Shown here: piece by piece, positions 42,731 through 52,543 of the stretch
Layout of the letters: each line of letters starts with the position of its first letter
Numbering within the stretch: the stretch's first letter is position 1
From: Shewanella aquimarina
GTDB taxonomy: Bacteria; Pseudomonadota; Gammaproteobacteria; Enterobacterales; Shewanellaceae
Reading direction: 5' to 3'
NCBI RefSeq assembly: GCF_023349185.1
Contig: NZ_JAKIKY010000001.1
Span: 248,001 to 312,000, forward strand
DNA length: 64,000 nucleotides
Notes under the pieces: model-generated
The model's input: the letters and a program-made list of their open reading frames with translations, nothing else
The model's database searches: none
What the model was told of the DNA's origin: nothing
Made by a program: the position numbers and the translations under genes

Positions 42731-42799
42731 TTCCATAGCCTCTTGAAAATAGTTGACCGCCTCAGCATACGATAGCTCAAAGTGCTATATCAATGGCAA

Positions 42800-42859
42800 A
42801 GTCACCGGCTTAGTCACAGGCTTAGTCACCGGCCCAGTCTCCGGTTGAGTAACAGGCCG
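42800..42859. repeat. 12-bp tandem repeat, five units
   Basis: AGTCACCGGCTT, AGTCACAGGCTT, AGTCACCGGCCC, AGTCTCCGGTTG and AGTAACAGGCCG are consecutive, preserving a 12-bp period. The rest of the gap to the next gene holds no frame. Confidence 0.88.
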
Positions 42860-42951
42860 AACAAGCGCATGCACCGACTTCCAATTCGAGCCCTTGACTT
42901 ACCTAAGTCTGCCAAAGGCCCTAATCACTATGTTTATCTCTAACTAATAAT

Positions 42952-42996
42952 TAACACTGTGCGGTTAAAGCTGTTGGCTAACACTGTACGGTTAAA
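42952..42996. repeat. 27-bp duplication covering a stop codon
   Basis: TAACACTGTGCGGTTAAA at 42952 recurs as TAACACTGTACGGTTAAA at 42979. The second copy contains the stop codon of the following minus-strand gene and the first copy is its downstream echo. Confidence 0.8.
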
Positions 42997-43465
42997 ACAC
43001 CAGTGTGATGCTCTGTCCGGCCGCCAAGGATTGCCACTGAGTCGAGAGCTGTGTGATGCTCGCTAGCATCTGCTCGAACTCATGCTCACTCACCTGAGGG
43101 ATAACTAGTCCGCGCTGCTCACAGCTCTGGGCGAGCAGATAGCTGAAGGCCTCGAAATTAAGCTCCTGAGACCAGTAGAGCGACTGCAATGACTCTACCA
43201 TAGACTCCGTCTGCCACACCTGGGTCTTATCGGCTACCTGACGCGACAGCTGGTTATGCTCCAGGGTGAAACTTATATTCGCCCCGGCCTTTAGCTGACC
43301 ATAGAAGGCACCAGGGATCGCCAGGGTCTTCTCCACCACGTAGTGGATCATGTCATGGGGCGCTATGCCCTGCTCTGGCATCTGCGTCTCGGTGCGACTG
43401 GCATCCTGTCGAATGCAAGTTAGCCTGCCGTAGCGTCCATCTCCCTTGGTAAAAACGACTTGCAT
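42992..43465 (-). CDS. Conserved hypothetical protein
   Basis: The 157-residue protein starts MQVVFTKGDGRYGRLTCIRQD and continues GIAPHDMIHYVVEKTLAIPGAFYGQLKAG. This pattern of a KGDGR start and PHD-hHahE motif recurs, as I recall, in uncharacterised proteobacterial proteins; no function is known to me. No signal peptide or membrane segment is seen. AAGGAG precedes the ATG and is the last unit of a run of four similar purine blocks. It follows the YwqK-like gene closely on the same strand. Confidence 0.75.
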   Translation of the reverse strand: MQVVFTKGDGRYGRLTCIRQDASRTETQMPEQGIAPHDMIHYVVEKTLAIPGAFYGQLKAGANISFTLEHNQLSRQVADKTQVWQTESMVESLQSLYWSQELNFEAFSYLLAQSCEQRGLVIPQVSEHEFEQMLASITQLSTQWQSLAAGQSITLVF

Positions 43466-43470
43466 ACTTT

Positions 43471-43522
43471 AACTCCTTCTCCTGAATTCCTTACACCTTA
43501 TTTCCTTGCCCCTTACTCCTTG
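43471..43522 (-). repeat. About 15-bp tandem repeat made of Shine-Dalgarno-like units
   Basis: Read on the minus strand the units are CAAGGAGTAAGGGG, CAAGGAAATAAGGTG, TAAGGAATTCAGGAG and AAGGAGTTAAAG, ending just before the ATG of the hypothetical gene. The stop codon of the upstream YwqK-like gene is inside the first unit. Confidence 0.7.
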
Positions 43523-44190
43523 CTCTGGGCTCTGGGAACTGAGTTCTGAGCACTGTCCGCTTCAAGCCGCGCCTTTGGCTCCTCACCCACAGAGATGAGC
43601 CGACCATCTGGGCTGAATCGGCGCCACACGCCTACCTTCTCGCCATCTTGGTATTGTCCTTCCTCGGCAAGCTTGCCACCACGGTGATACTTGCGGTTGC
43701 GCAGCCTGTCTGGATCCCAATAACTGGTGCTCCAGCCGTTGCGCTTGCCCTGGCGATACTCGATAGACTTAGACAGCAGGCCTCCTTCGAAACCATAGTG
43801 CGCTTCTGTCCCCTCTTTCAGTCCATTGTGATAAGGGATGGTCTTATTCAGGGTGCCATCCTCCAGATAGACCCGGGTCACCCCCTCTAACTGGCCGTCG
43901 ACATAGGGCTCGACTACTTCGATAGCGCCAGTTTCATAGAAGCTCACCAGCTCGCCGTTAAGTTTGCCCTGATGCAGGGTGGCTTGTTGCTTCAGCCACC
44001 CCTCTTCGGCGAAATACTTCGCCTTACCGCTATAGGGCTCGGCCTCGTCGCGCAGGTGAAAGCGACCGTTCACCTTCTCTAATGCGTCTAACTCGACATA
44101 GTCCTTCGTCAGCTCACTCGCCACCTGGTAGCCCAGACCCAATAGGGTCACCACGACCAGGCCCACCAGCAAGCGCTTAGGTTTCATCAT
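43513..44190 (-). CDS. YwqK/MORN-like repeat protein, membrane-anchored
   Basis: The 225-residue protein has one N-terminal membrane segment (LLVGLVVVTLLGLGYQVA) and then repeated YwqK/MORN-like units: GKLNGELVSFYETGAIEVVEPYVDG-type turns, LNKTIPYHNGLKEGTEAHYG, SIEYRQGKRNGWSTSYWD and LAEEGQYQDGEKVGVWRRF. Such repeats are seen in proteins annotated as YwqK-family antitoxins, but no toxin gene is adjacent, so an envelope role is as likely. The ATGATG start follows GGAGTAAAAGG. Confidence 0.82.
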   Translation of the reverse strand: MMKPKRLLVGLVVVTLLGLGYQVASELTKDYVELDALEKVNGRFHLRDEAEPYSGKAKYFAEEGWLKQQATLHQGKLNGELVSFYETGAIEVVEPYVDGQLEGVTRVYLEDGTLNKTIPYHNGLKEGTEAHYGFEGGLLSKSIEYRQGKRNGWSTSYWDPDRLRNRKYHRGGKLAEEGQYQDGEKVGVWRRFSPDGRLISVGEEPKARLEADSAQNSVPRAQSKE

Positions 44191-44378
44191 CCTTTTACTC
44201 CAACTCCCTGACCCCAAAAGTAGTCCTTTTTCCTCTGTCATTTCTCTCTATTAGGCAGGTCGCAGCCATTCAAAAAATAAAAGCTATAATTTACAGCTAA
44301 TTGGTCATCAGACATGCCAAGAATGCCGCTATAGTTAATAGATATTGGTCTTTTGGCAAGTACTTTATGGGGAAGCTT

Positions 44379-46007
44379 ATGAATATTAGAGACTTGAGTG
44401 TGGTCAAGAAGATATGGGCAAGTTATCTGGCCGTGTTTATCGTCTTCATCCTAGTTGCCATGTTATTGATGTTAAGTCTATCGACATTGAATCAGAACAT
44501 TCGCACCTTGACCGATAAGAGTCTGCCCTCGGTCGCCATTCTCAAGGGGATCCAGGTGGACATTACCAAGGTCCGCAAAGATGAGTTCTCCCTGCTTCCC
44601 AACAGCGACAACCCTAAGATAGGTCAGTGGCTGCAAGATCTGGACAGATGGCGCGCCGATGTTCAGGCAGGCATTTCCGCCTATGAGGCCCTGGAGCTCA
44701 ACGCCGAAGAAAGGCAATCCTTTAAGGTATTCAAAGACACCTGGAATCAGTACATACAGGAGACCAGCGCCTATAACGGCCTGCTCAATCAGGGGGATGC
44801 CGACAAAGCCAACCAGGTGGTGCTGGCGAGTTTCGGCACCTACTCCAAGGCGCTGAGCAGCCTGGACGACACCCTGGGACTCAACGACGAACTGGTCAAG
44901 CAGATAGGCATAAATGTGCACGACGAGGCGCTATCGACCCAATACAGCGCCGGCATAGGCGCGCTGGTGATCATCATAGTGATCGCCCTCGCCTCTACCC
45001 TGCTATCACGCGCCATCTGCCGCCCCATCGACCGGGCGCTGGCCTTTGCGGCCAATATCGCCAAGGGACAACTCACCAACGCCATCGACGAGGAGGCCCT
45101 GACCCAGGATGAGCTAGGCACCCTGCTGCGCGAGCTAGTCACCATGCAGGCAAACCTGCACGCCCTGGTCTCAGAGATCAACGACTCCACCATACAGCTA
45201 ACCGCTGCCGTCGAAGAGGTGAGCGCCATCTCGGCGCAGAACGCCTCCAGCATGCAGAATCAGCAGCTGGAACTGAGCTCGGTCGCCTCGGCCATGACCC
45301 AGATGCAGGCCGCCGTGGGTGAAGTGGCGCAAAATACCGAAAACGGTGCCACCTCGGCCTATTCGGCCACAGAGATCGCCAAACAAGGCACAGAGACGCT
45401 GGCCCAGACCATAGCGGTGATCGAGCGTGTCTCCCAGACGATTCAGGAGTCGGACCTGCTGGCTCACGAGTTAGAATCCAGCTCCAACAACATCAACATG
45501 GTGGTGGATGTGATCCGTGGCATCGCCGAGCAGACCAACCTGTTGGCCCTCAACGCCGCCATCGAGGCGGCCCGCGCCGGCGAGCAGGGGCGAGGCTTCG
45601 CCGTGGTGGCCGACGAGGTGAGATCCCTGGCGCAGCGCACCCAGGACTCTACCGCCCAGATCGTCGACATAGTCAACCAGCTGCAGGAGAACAGCAGCAA
45701 GATAGGTCACTCGAGTCAGGAGTGCCAAACCGGCATCGCCCAGTGTGTCGAGCAGGTGAATGCGGCGGGGAGTCAGATAAGCGAGATAGAACATTCGGTG
45801 GAAAATATCGCCCAGATGAGCACCCAGATAGCCACTGCCTGCAGCGAGCAAAATGCGGTCTCCGAGGAGCTAAACCGCAGCGTGGATCATATCAATAATG
45901 TCTCGACCGAGATGACCGAAGCTTCGTCACAGACCGCCATCGCCTGTCAGGAGATCAGTAGCCTGGCCCACAACCTCAAGGCCAGGATAGAGACCTTCAA
46001 GCTGTAA
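44379..46007 (+). CDS. Methyl-accepting chemotaxis protein (4HB-HAMP-MCP)
   Basis: The 542-residue receptor has a first membrane helix ([19 protein letters not shown]), a periplasmic four-helix-bundle sensor of about 150 residues, a second helix ([17 protein letters not shown]), HAMP, and the signalling domain with the hairpin [20 protein letters not shown] and [17 protein letters not shown]. The ligand is unknown. The chosen ATG (MNIRDLSVV) follows GGGGAAG; the frame opens 26 codons earlier without a site. It ends at a palindromic terminator. Confidence 0.93.
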   Translation: MNIRDLSVVKKIWASYLAVFIVFILVAMLLMLSLSTLNQNIRTLTDKSLPSVAILKGIQVDITKVRKDEFSLLPNSDNPKIGQWLQDLDRWRADVQAGISAYEALELNAEERQSFKVFKDTWNQYIQETSAYNGLLNQGDADKANQVVLASFGTYSKALSSLDDTLGLNDELVKQIGINVHDEALSTQYSAGIGALVIIIVIALASTLLSRAICRPIDRALAFAANIAKGQLTNAIDEEALTQDELGTLLRELVTMQANLHALVSEINDSTIQLTAAVEEVSAISAQNASSMQNQQLELSSVASAMTQMQAAVGEVAQNTENGATSAYSATEIAKQGTETLAQTIAVIERVSQTIQESDLLAHELESSSNNINMVVDVIRGIAEQTNLLALNAAIEAARAGEQGRGFAVVADEVRSLAQRTQDSTAQIVDIVNQLQENSSKIGHSSQECQTGIAQCVEQVNAAGSQISEIEHSVENIAQMSTQIATACSEQNAVSEELNRSVDHINNVSTEMTEASSQTAIACQEISSLAHNLKARIETFKL

Positions 46008-46023
46008 GGTGACCTGAAAAACC

Positions 46024-46047
46024 AAAAGGGCCCTAGGGCCCTTTTTT
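46024..46047. terminator. Bidirectional terminator between the chemoreceptor and prpE
   Basis: AAAAGGGCCC-TA-GGGCCCTTTT is a perfect palindrome with two extra T residues, usable by both converging genes. Confidence 0.9.
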
Positions 46048-46067
46048 AATAGCAAGCAAAAGCGATA

Positions 46068-47972
46068 TTAGACGTGGGCGTCGGCATACCCCATGCGGGT
46101 CAGAGCATTACGCACCAACTCGAGTGTATAGGGATCTTCGATCGTCGCCGGCATCTTGAAGCTCTGGTTATCGGCAATCTTACGCATGGTGCCGCGCAAG
46201 ATCTTACCCGAGCGTGTCTTAGGCAACTTAGGCACGGCGCTCACCAGCTTAAAGGCCGCCACTGGGCCAATCTGCTCACGCACCAGGGCGATAAGCTCCT
46301 TGTAGAGCTGCTCGTCGCTGAGATCGCAACCTTTTTTCAGCACCACCAGTCCCAGCGGCACCTGACCCTTGAGCTTATCGTCGACACCAATCACCGCCGC
46401 CTCGGCCACCGCCTCATGCTGACACAGCACCTCTTCGAAGCGTCCGGTCGATAAACGGTGACCGGCCACATTAATGATGTCATCGATGCGGCTCATGATA
46501 TAGAGGTAACCCTCTTCATCCATGTAGCCGGCATCGCCTGTGAGGTAATAACCCGGATACATGGAGAGGTAGCTCTCTTTATAACGCCCCTCGTTCTGCC
46601 ACAGGGTCGCGAGCGTGCCGGGCGGCAGTGGCAGCTTGATCACCACGTTACCCGACTGTTCCGGCGCGACACTGTCGCCCATCTCATCGAGTACCTGCAC
46701 ATCATAGCCTGGTACCGCCTTGGCTGGCGAGCCCGCCTTGACCGGCACGGGCGCGGTCCCCATCAAGTTAGCGGCCACCGGCCAGCCGGTTTCTGTCTGC
46801 CACCAGTGGTCGATCACCGGCTTGTCTAGCTGCTGCTCGGCCCAGTGCAGGGTATCGGGATCGCAGCGCTCACCGGCGAGGAATAAAGTGCCCAGACAGC
46901 TAAGATCCACATCCTTCAGGTAACCACCTTCGGGATCGTCACGTTTGATGGCGCGGATCGCCGTCGGCGCGGTAAAGAAACTCTTCACATTATATTTGGC
47001 AATGGTGCGCCAGAAGATACCGGGATCCGGCGTGCCCACAGGCTTACCCTCGAACAGTACGGTAGTAGCGCCCACGAGTAAGGGGCCATAGACGATGTAG
47101 GAGTGACCAACCACCCAGCCCACATCCGAGGCCGCCCAGAAGACATCTCCCGGCTCGATATCATAGATATGCTTCATCGACCAGGCGAGCGCCACGGCAT
47201 GGCCGCCATTGTCGCGCACCACTCCCTTGGGCTGACCCGTGGTGCCCGAGGTATAGAGGATATAAAGCGGATCGGTCGCCTCTACCGTCTGACACTCGAT
47301 GTTTGGCGCATCGGCCATGGCCCCCTGCCAGTCGACGTCTCGGCCATCGACTAAGTCTGCTTGCAGCTGAGGACGATTGAGGATCACACACTGCTCCACC
47401 TTGTGGCTCGCCTGCTCCAGCGCATCATCCAGCAGCGGCTTGTAGGCCACCACGCCCGAGGGCTCGACGCCGCAGGAGGCGGAGAGGATCATCTTTGGCT
47501 TGGCATCATCGATTCGGGTCGCTAGCTCGTTGGCGGCGAAACCGCCGAACACTACTGAGTGAATCGCGCCGAGTCGCGCACAGGCCAGCATGGCATAGGC
47601 GGTCTCTGGCACCATGGGCATATAGATGATCACCCTGTCGCCTTTGACCACGCCCTGGCTGGCCATGTAGCCGGCCAGTCGGCTCACCTGTGCCTGCAAC
47701 TCGTTGTAGGTGATCCCATATTCTGTGCCCGTTATCGGGCTCACATATTGAATCGCCACCTGATCGCCGCGCCCGGCCTCGACGTGTCTGTCGACCGCGT
47801 TGTAACAGGTATTGAGCTGACCGCCGCTGAACCAGCGATACATAGGTGCCTGACTGTCATCGAGTACCCGCTCAAACGGCTTGTCCCAGGTTAAGGCCCC
47901 GGCGGCCTCGCCCCAGAAGGCATTGGGATTATCGATAGATTCCTGGTGTAACTGATTATGCAAATCCTTCAT
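46068..47972 (-). CDS. prpE: Propionyl-CoA synthetase-type acyl-CoA ligase
   Basis: The 634-residue AMP-forming ligase has the PrpE start NPNAFWGEAAGALTWDKPFERVLDDS, the nucleotide loop YTSGTTGQPKGVVRDNGG, WWQTETGWP, and the catalytic lysine region KTRSGKILRGTMRKI. It activates propionate or another short acid to its CoA ester. It is divergent from liuR, sharing the palindromic control region, so it is probably part of the branched-chain amino-acid regulon. The chosen ATG (MKDLHNQLHQES) has GGAG eight bases upstream; several ATGs upstream are less well placed. Confidence 0.9.
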   Translation of the reverse strand: MKDLHNQLHQESIDNPNAFWGEAAGALTWDKPFERVLDDSQAPMYRWFSGGQLNTCYNAVDRHVEAGRGDQVAIQYVSPITGTEYGITYNELQAQVSRLAGYMASQGVVKGDRVIIYMPMVPETAYAMLACARLGAIHSVVFGGFAANELATRIDDAKPKMILSASCGVEPSGVVAYKPLLDDALEQASHKVEQCVILNRPQLQADLVDGRDVDWQGAMADAPNIECQTVEATDPLYILYTSGTTGQPKGVVRDNGGHAVALAWSMKHIYDIEPGDVFWAASDVGWVVGHSYIVYGPLLVGATTVLFEGKPVGTPDPGIFWRTIAKYNVKSFFTAPTAIRAIKRDDPEGGYLKDVDLSCLGTLFLAGERCDPDTLHWAEQQLDKPVIDHWWQTETGWPVAANLMGTAPVPVKAGSPAKAVPGYDVQVLDEMGDSVAPEQSGNVVIKLPLPPGTLATLWQNEGRYKESYLSMYPGYYLTGDAGYMDEEGYLYIMSRIDDIINVAGHRLSTGRFEEVLCQHEAVAEAAVIGVDDKLKGQVPLGLVVLKKGCDLSDEQLYKELIALVREQIGPVAAFKLVSAVPKLPKTRSGKILRGTMRKIADNQSFKMPATIEDPYTLELVRNALTRMGYADAHV

Positions 47973-48195
47973 GTGATCTTCTCCGAATGACATGCGCCCG
48001 CCACTCACGGTCGACATATCGGCTTCCCCTTCCAAACGATTTGGCTTATGCGCCATAGATCACATTATGGAGGCAAGTGACACTTTTCCCATTAGACCTT
48101 TGCCTAACCTATCCGCAAACCCAGGACTGGTGGTTATTTCACCACTTATTGCTGAGATTTTTACAGCCAAACACGCCGATCAGACCACCTAAAAT

Positions 48196-48214
48196 CTTTA
48201 CCTTTACGTAAACT
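48196..48214. promoter_or_regulatory. Candidate LiuR operator between prpE and liuR
   Basis: CTTTACCTTTACGTAAAC holds the palindromic core TTTACGTAAA. It lies 45 bases before liuR and about 220 before the prpE start. Size and TTTACG/CGTAAA composition resemble what I recall of LiuR sites in gammaproteobacteria. Confidence 0.6.
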
Positions 48215-48258
48215 TCATATATCGTGCTAGAAAAGTTAATCAATATGGTATTTTTTCG

Positions 48259-48660
48259 ATGAGCGACAAACACAGTCCACAGACCACCTACTCCATCAGC
48301 GACCTGTCTAAGGAGTTCGATATTACCACACGTAGTATCCGCTTCTACGAAGATCAGGGGCTGCTCAAACCCAAGCGCCGTGGGCAAACCCGCATCTATG
48401 GCCTGAAAGATCGCGTGCGCCTCAAGCTGATCTTACGGGGTAAGCGCCTGGGCTTCTCGCTCGCCGAAACCCGCCGCTTATTCGAGCTCTACGATGCCGA
48501 CAAAAACAGCAGCACTCAGCTACATACCATGCTGGAGTTGGTGGAAGAGAAAAAATCGGCCCTGCAGCAGCAGATGGACGACATCAAGGTGGTCTTGATG
48601 GAGCTTAACTCTGCCGAGCAGCAGTGCCGCGCCGCCCTGGAGCAGCAACAGAACACCTAG
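48259..48660 (+). CDS. liuR: MerR-family regulator of leucine catabolism
   Basis: The 133-residue protein has the MerR winged helix (YSISDLSKEFDITTRSIRFYEDQGLL, split at residues 11-36) and a C-terminal dimer coiled coil (LEEKKSALQQQMDDIK-like). It lacks the metal-binding cysteines of MerR/ZntR. Position directly upstream of liuABCDE and divergent from prpE identifies it as LiuR, the repressor of branched-chain amino-acid breakdown. No Shine-Dalgarno is obvious before the ATG. Confidence 0.92.
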   Translation: MSDKHSPQTTYSISDLSKEFDITTRSIRFYEDQGLLKPKRRGQTRIYGLKDRVRLKLILRGKRLGFSLAETRRLFELYDADKNSSTQLHTMLELVEEKKSALQQQMDDIKVVLMELNSAEQQCRAALEQQQNT

Positions 48661-48769
48661 GGCGTAGCAAGGACCATATCGAATTAACACAGCAACAAAT
48701 TAGACACAAGCCAGGCTAGGAAGCCTGACTAAAAAAATTATAAAAGCATAAGACCTGTAGGATAAAACC

Positions 48770-49939
48770 ATGACTCAACTCTACTCTTCTCTCAACTTCG
48801 GCCTCGGTGAAGATGTCGACATGCTGCGTGATGCAGTGCGTAGCTTCGCCGCCAATGAAATCGCTCCTATCGCCGCCAAGGTGGATCAGGAAAACGCCTT
48901 CCCTAACGAGCTATGGCCCGTACTGGGCGAGATGGGACTGCTTGGGGTGACAGTGCCCGAAGAGTACGGCGGAGCAGACATGGGTTACCTGGCCCACGTA
49001 GTCGCCATGGAGGAGATCTCCCGCGCCTCGGCCTCTATCGGCCTGAGCTATGGCGCCCACTCTAACCTGTGTGTTAACCAGATCAACCGTAACGGTAATA
49101 GCGAACAGAAGGCCAAGTACCTGCCTAAGCTGGTGAGCGGCGAGTATATCGGCGCCCTGGCGATGAGTGAGCCTAACGCAGGTTCGGACGTTGTCTCCAT
49201 GAAGCTGAGCGCCCGTAAAGAGGGGGACCGTTATATCCTCAACGGCAACAAGATGTGGATCACCAACGGCCCGGACGCCGACACCTATGTGATCTACGCC
49301 AAGACAGACATGGACAAGGGGCCACACGGTATCACCGCCTTCATCGTCGAGCGTGGCTTTAAGGGCTTCAGCCAGGCGCAGAAGCTGGACAAGCTGGGCA
49401 TGCGTGGCTCTAACACCTGTGAGCTAGTGTTCGAAGATTGCGAAGTGCCTGAAGAGAACATCCTAGGCGGTCTCAACAACGGCGTTAAGGTGCTGATGAG
49501 CGGCCTGGATTATGAACGCGTAGTGCTCTCTGGCGGCCCACTTGGGATCATGACCGCCTGTATGGATATCGTGGTGCCTTACATTCACGAGCGTGAGCAG
49601 TTTGGCAAGTCTATCGGTCAGTTCCAGCTGGTACAGGGCAAGCTTGCCGACATGTACACAGGCATGAACGCCGCCAAGTCTTACGTCTATAACGTGGCCA
49701 AGTCATGCGATCGCGGCGAGACCACACGTAAAGACGCCGCCGGCGCCATCCTTTATAGCGCGGAGCTGGCTACCAAGATGGCCCTGGATGCCATCCAGCT
49801 GCTAGGCGGCAACGGCTATGTTAACGAGTACGCCACGGGTCGCCTGCTGCGCGATGCCAAGCTTTATGAGATTGGCGCCGGTACCTCAGAGATCCGTCGC
49901 ATGCTGATCGGCCGCGAGCTGTTCAACGAGTCGAAATAG
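48770..49939 (+). CDS. liuA: Isovaleryl-CoA dehydrogenase
   Basis: The 389-residue flavoenzyme has the acyl-CoA dehydrogenase signatures [17 protein letters not shown] near 129 and [22 protein letters not shown] near 342. The catalytic base is Glu249 in [14 protein letters not shown], the position used by isovaleryl-CoA dehydrogenases rather than the C-terminal Glu of most family members. It oxidises isovaleryl-CoA to 3-methylcrotonyl-CoA, the first step of the operon pathway. A GC-rich hairpin follows before liuB. Confidence 0.95.
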   Translation: MTQLYSSLNFGLGEDVDMLRDAVRSFAANEIAPIAAKVDQENAFPNELWPVLGEMGLLGVTVPEEYGGADMGYLAHVVAMEEISRASASIGLSYGAHSNLCVNQINRNGNSEQKAKYLPKLVSGEYIGALAMSEPNAGSDVVSMKLSARKEGDRYILNGNKMWITNGPDADTYVIYAKTDMDKGPHGITAFIVERGFKGFSQAQKLDKLGMRGSNTCELVFEDCEVPEENILGGLNNGVKVLMSGLDYERVVLSGGPLGIMTACMDIVVPYIHEREQFGKSIGQFQLVQGKLADMYTGMNAAKSYVYNVAKSCDRGETTRKDAAGAILYSAELATKMALDAIQLLGGNGYVNEYATGRLLRDAKLYEIGAGTSEIRRMLIGRELFNESK

Positions 49940-49954
49940 TCGAATGCGTAAAAC

Positions 49955-49975
49955 GGGCCGGAGCCAATCCGGCCC
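49955..49975 (+). other. Intercistronic hairpin between liuA and liuB
   Basis: GGGCCGGA and TCCGGCCC pair around five bases, without a T-run. It is more likely to protect the liuA message or reduce read-through than to end the operon. A weaker hairpin (GCTGGGC/GCCCGGC) lies at about 55485-55502 between liuE and liuF. Confidence 0.55.
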
Positions 49976-50028
49976 AGGGCGGGCAATCGCCACTTCCCGT
50001 TCACCACAGTCTTAAAAGGAACCAAGCC

Positions 50029-51636
50029 GTGACGCAACTGAGCAGTCAAATCAATCCCCGCAGCGACGAGTTTAAGGCCAAGCATCAACAGATGAGCCAG
50101 GTGGTCGCCGATCTCAAGTTAAAACTGTCTGAAATCGAACAAGGCGGTGGCGCCGTCGCCATGGAGCGCCATCTCTCCCGTGGCAAGCTGTCGCCACGTC
50201 AGCGTGTCGAGAAGCTACTGGATCCCGGCTCGCCGTTTCTGGAGATCTCCCAGTTTGCCGCCTACCAGGTCTATGACGACGTGGTACCGGCCGCGGGCAT
50301 CATAGCCGGTATCGGCCGCGTCAGCGGCGTCGAGTGCATGATCATCGCCAACGACGCCACGGTAAAGGGCGGCACCTATTATCCGCTAACGGTGAAGAAA
50401 CACCTTAGGGCCCAGGAGATCGCCGAGCGCTGTCACCTGCCCTGCATCTATCTGGTGGACTCGGGCGGGGCTAACCTGCCGCGCCAGGACGAAGTATTCC
50501 CCGACAGAGACCATTTCGGTCGCATCTTCTATAACCAGGCCAAGATGTCTTCCAAGGGCATTCCACAGATCGCCGTGGTGATGGGTCTGTGTACCGCGGG
50601 CGGCGCCTATGTGCCCGCCATGGCCGATGAGTCGATCATCGTCAAGGAACAGGGCACCATCTTCCTGGCGGGCCCACCATTGGTGAAGGCCGCTACAGGC
50701 GAAGAGGTCTCGGCCGAAGAGCTGGGCGGCGCCGAGGTGCATACTAAGATCTCGGGCGTGGCCGACCATATGGCGCAAAACGATGAGCACGCCCTAGAGC
50801 TGGCGCGCAAGTCGGTGACCCGTCTCAATCACAACAAGCAGATCGCCAGCCAGCTGAGCCCGGTCAAGCCGCCTAAGTTCGAGATCAACGAGCTCTACGG
50901 CATAGTGGGGACAGATCTGAAGAAGCCGTTCGATGTCAAAGAGGTGATCGCCCGTATCGTCGATGACTCAGATTTCGACGAGTTCAAGGCCAACTATGGC
51001 GCCACCCTAGTGTGCGGTTTCGCCCGTATCCACGGCTACCCAGTTGGTATCGTCGCCAACAACGGCATCCTCTTCTCCGAGTCGGCGCAGAAGGGCGCCC
51101 ACTTTATCGAGCTCTGCTGCCAGCGCAAGATCCCGCTGCTGTTTTTGCAAAACATCACAGGCTTCATGGTAGGTAAGAAGTATGAGCATGAAGGGATCGC
51201 CAAGCATGGCGCCAAGATGGTGACCGCGGTTTCCTGCGCCACCGTGCCTAAGTTTACCGTGATCATCGGCGGCTCTTATGGCGCCGGTAACTACGGCATG
51301 TGTGGCCGCGCCTTCGAACCGACCATGATGTGGATGTGGCCTAACGCCCGCATCTCGGTCATGGGTGGCGAGCAAGCAGCTGGCGTACTGGCGACCGTGC
51401 GCCGCGATGGTCTAGCCCGTAAAGGAGTGGACTGGCCGGCCGAAGATGAGGCCGCCTTCCGCGCCCCTATCGTGGCTCAATATGACAAGGAGGGACATCC
51501 TTATCATGCTAGCGCTCGTCTGTGGGACGACGGCATTATCGATCCGGCCCAGACCCGTGACGTGGTTGGCCTTGCCCTCTCTGCGGCACTCAATGCGCCG
51601 ATTGAAGAGACTAAGTTTGGCGTGTTCCGCATGTAA
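50029..51636 (+). CDS. liuB: Methylcrotonyl-CoA carboxylase, carboxyltransferase subunit
   Basis: The 535-residue protein has the two crotonase-like halves of the acyl-CoA carboxyltransferase family: [28 protein letters not shown] near 144, [16 protein letters not shown] near 187, and [19 protein letters not shown] near 407. It moves carboxyl from biotin on LiuD to 3-methylcrotonyl-CoA. The start is GTG, with AAAAGGA upstream. It lies 89 bases after liuA and 49 before liuC. Confidence 0.95.
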   Translation: MTQLSSQINPRSDEFKAKHQQMSQVVADLKLKLSEIEQGGGAVAMERHLSRGKLSPRQRVEKLLDPGSPFLEISQFAAYQVYDDVVPAAGIIAGIGRVSGVECMIIANDATVKGGTYYPLTVKKHLRAQEIAERCHLPCIYLVDSGGANLPRQDEVFPDRDHFGRIFYNQAKMSSKGIPQIAVVMGLCTAGGAYVPAMADESIIVKEQGTIFLAGPPLVKAATGEEVSAEELGGAEVHTKISGVADHMAQNDEHALELARKSVTRLNHNKQIASQLSPVKPPKFEINELYGIVGTDLKKPFDVKEVIARIVDDSDFDEFKANYGATLVCGFARIHGYPVGIVANNGILFSESAQKGAHFIELCCQRKIPLLFLQNITGFMVGKKYEHEGIAKHGAKMVTAVSCATVPKFTVIIGGSYGAGNYGMCGRAFEPTMMWMWPNARISVMGGEQAAGVLATVRRDGLARKGVDWPAEDEAAFRAPIVAQYDKEGHPYHASARLWDDGIIDPAQTRDVVGLALSAALNAPIEETKFGVFRM

Positions 51637-51685
51637 TGCGCCGCTAAGTCAACAATCGATAACGCAGAGGCAAGGAAGGATACCC

Positions 51686-52486
51686 ATGACAAGCCAAACA
51701 ATTGCACAAGAATTTGAATACTTAAGCTGCTCCCTAAACGATGGAGTCGGCGAGATGGTGCTTAACCGCGCCGACAAACACAACGCCTTCGACGAGGTGA
51801 TGATAGGTGAGATGATCGCCGCCCTCGACCTGTTCGCAAGCGACGACAGCTGTCAGCTGCTGGTGCTTAAGGCCAACGGGCGTAACTTCAGCGCCGGCGC
51901 CGATCTCAACTGGATGCGCAAGCAGGCCAAGATGGACTTCGAGCAAAACTTGAGTGACGCCAACGAGCTGGCGACCCTGATGCATAAGCTCGACAAGTTC
52001 CCCAAGCCGACGCTGGCATTGGTACAAGGAGCGGCCTTCGGCGGCGCCCTGGGGCTTATCTGCGCCAGCGACATCGCTATCGCCGATAGCCGCGCCAGCT
52101 TCTGCCTCAGTGAGGTTAAGCTCGGGCTGATCCCCGCGGTGATCAGCCCCTATGTGGTACGTGCCATGGGCCAGCGCGCCTCGCGCCGCTACATGCTGAC
52201 CGCCGAGCGCTTCGACGCCGAAACCGCGCTCAAGCTCAATGTGATCCATGAGATTAACGATGATCTCGATAGCGCCAGCGCGCCCATCATCACGGCGCTC
52301 AAGGGCAACAGCCCTCAGGGCATGGCCTGGGTCAAGACCCTGCTGTCACGCCTGGAAGATGGTGTGATTGACCAGGAGACGCTGGCCTACACCAGCGAGC
52401 GTATCGCCCGCATCCGCGTCTCAGACGAGGGCCAGGAGGGGCTTAACGCCTTCTTCGAGAAGAGAAGCCCAAGGTGGAACACCTAA
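51686..52486 (+). CDS. liuC: Methylglutaconyl-CoA hydratase (enoyl-CoA hydratase family)
   Basis: The 266-residue crotonase-fold enzyme has the oxyanion motifs FSAGADLNWMRKQ near 62 and GAAFGGALGLICASDIAIAD near 109. The GADLNWM form is typical of 3-methylglutaconyl-CoA hydratases. It makes HMG-CoA from the liuBD product. The chosen ATG follows AAGGAAGG; the frame is open 80 codons upstream inside liuB, but that part is antiphase to real coding. Its stop overlaps the ATG of an 18-codon frame leading to liuD. Confidence 0.93.
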   Translation: MTSQTIAQEFEYLSCSLNDGVGEMVLNRADKHNAFDEVMIGEMIAALDLFASDDSCQLLVLKANGRNFSAGADLNWMRKQAKMDFEQNLSDANELATLMHKLDKFPKPTLALVQGAAFGGALGLICASDIAIADSRASFCLSEVKLGLIPAVISPYVVRAMGQRASRRYMLTAERFDAETALKLNVIHEINDDLDSASAPIITALKGNSPQGMAWVKTLLSRLEDGVIDQETLAYTSERIARIRVSDEGQEGLNAFFEKRSPRWNT

Positions 52487-52542
52487 TGAACACAGAGATC
52501 ATCTTAGACCCTATTGCCCTACCAGTTCGGGGAGCTCGCTAA
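52486..52542 (+). CDS. 18-codon frame bridging liuC and liuD (possible coupling peptide)
   Basis: The frame MNTEIILDPIALPVRGAR starts on the liuC stop (TAATG) and ends one base before the liuD start (TAACATG). GGGGAG inside it can serve as the liuD ribosome-binding site. This arrangement would pass ribosomes from liuC to liuD. The peptide itself resembles nothing I know, and the frame may be fortuitous. Confidence 0.35.
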   Translation: MNTEIILDPIALPVRGAR

Positions 52543-52543
52543 C

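Noticed and set aside
43513-44190. Toxin-antitoxin module around the YwqK-like protein
   Set aside because: The repeats alone do not show antitoxin function and no toxin-like gene is adjacent.
51446-51685. 80-codon N-terminal extension of LiuC
   Set aside because: It overlaps the end of liuB in another frame; the internal ATG has an excellent ribosome-binding site and matches family length.
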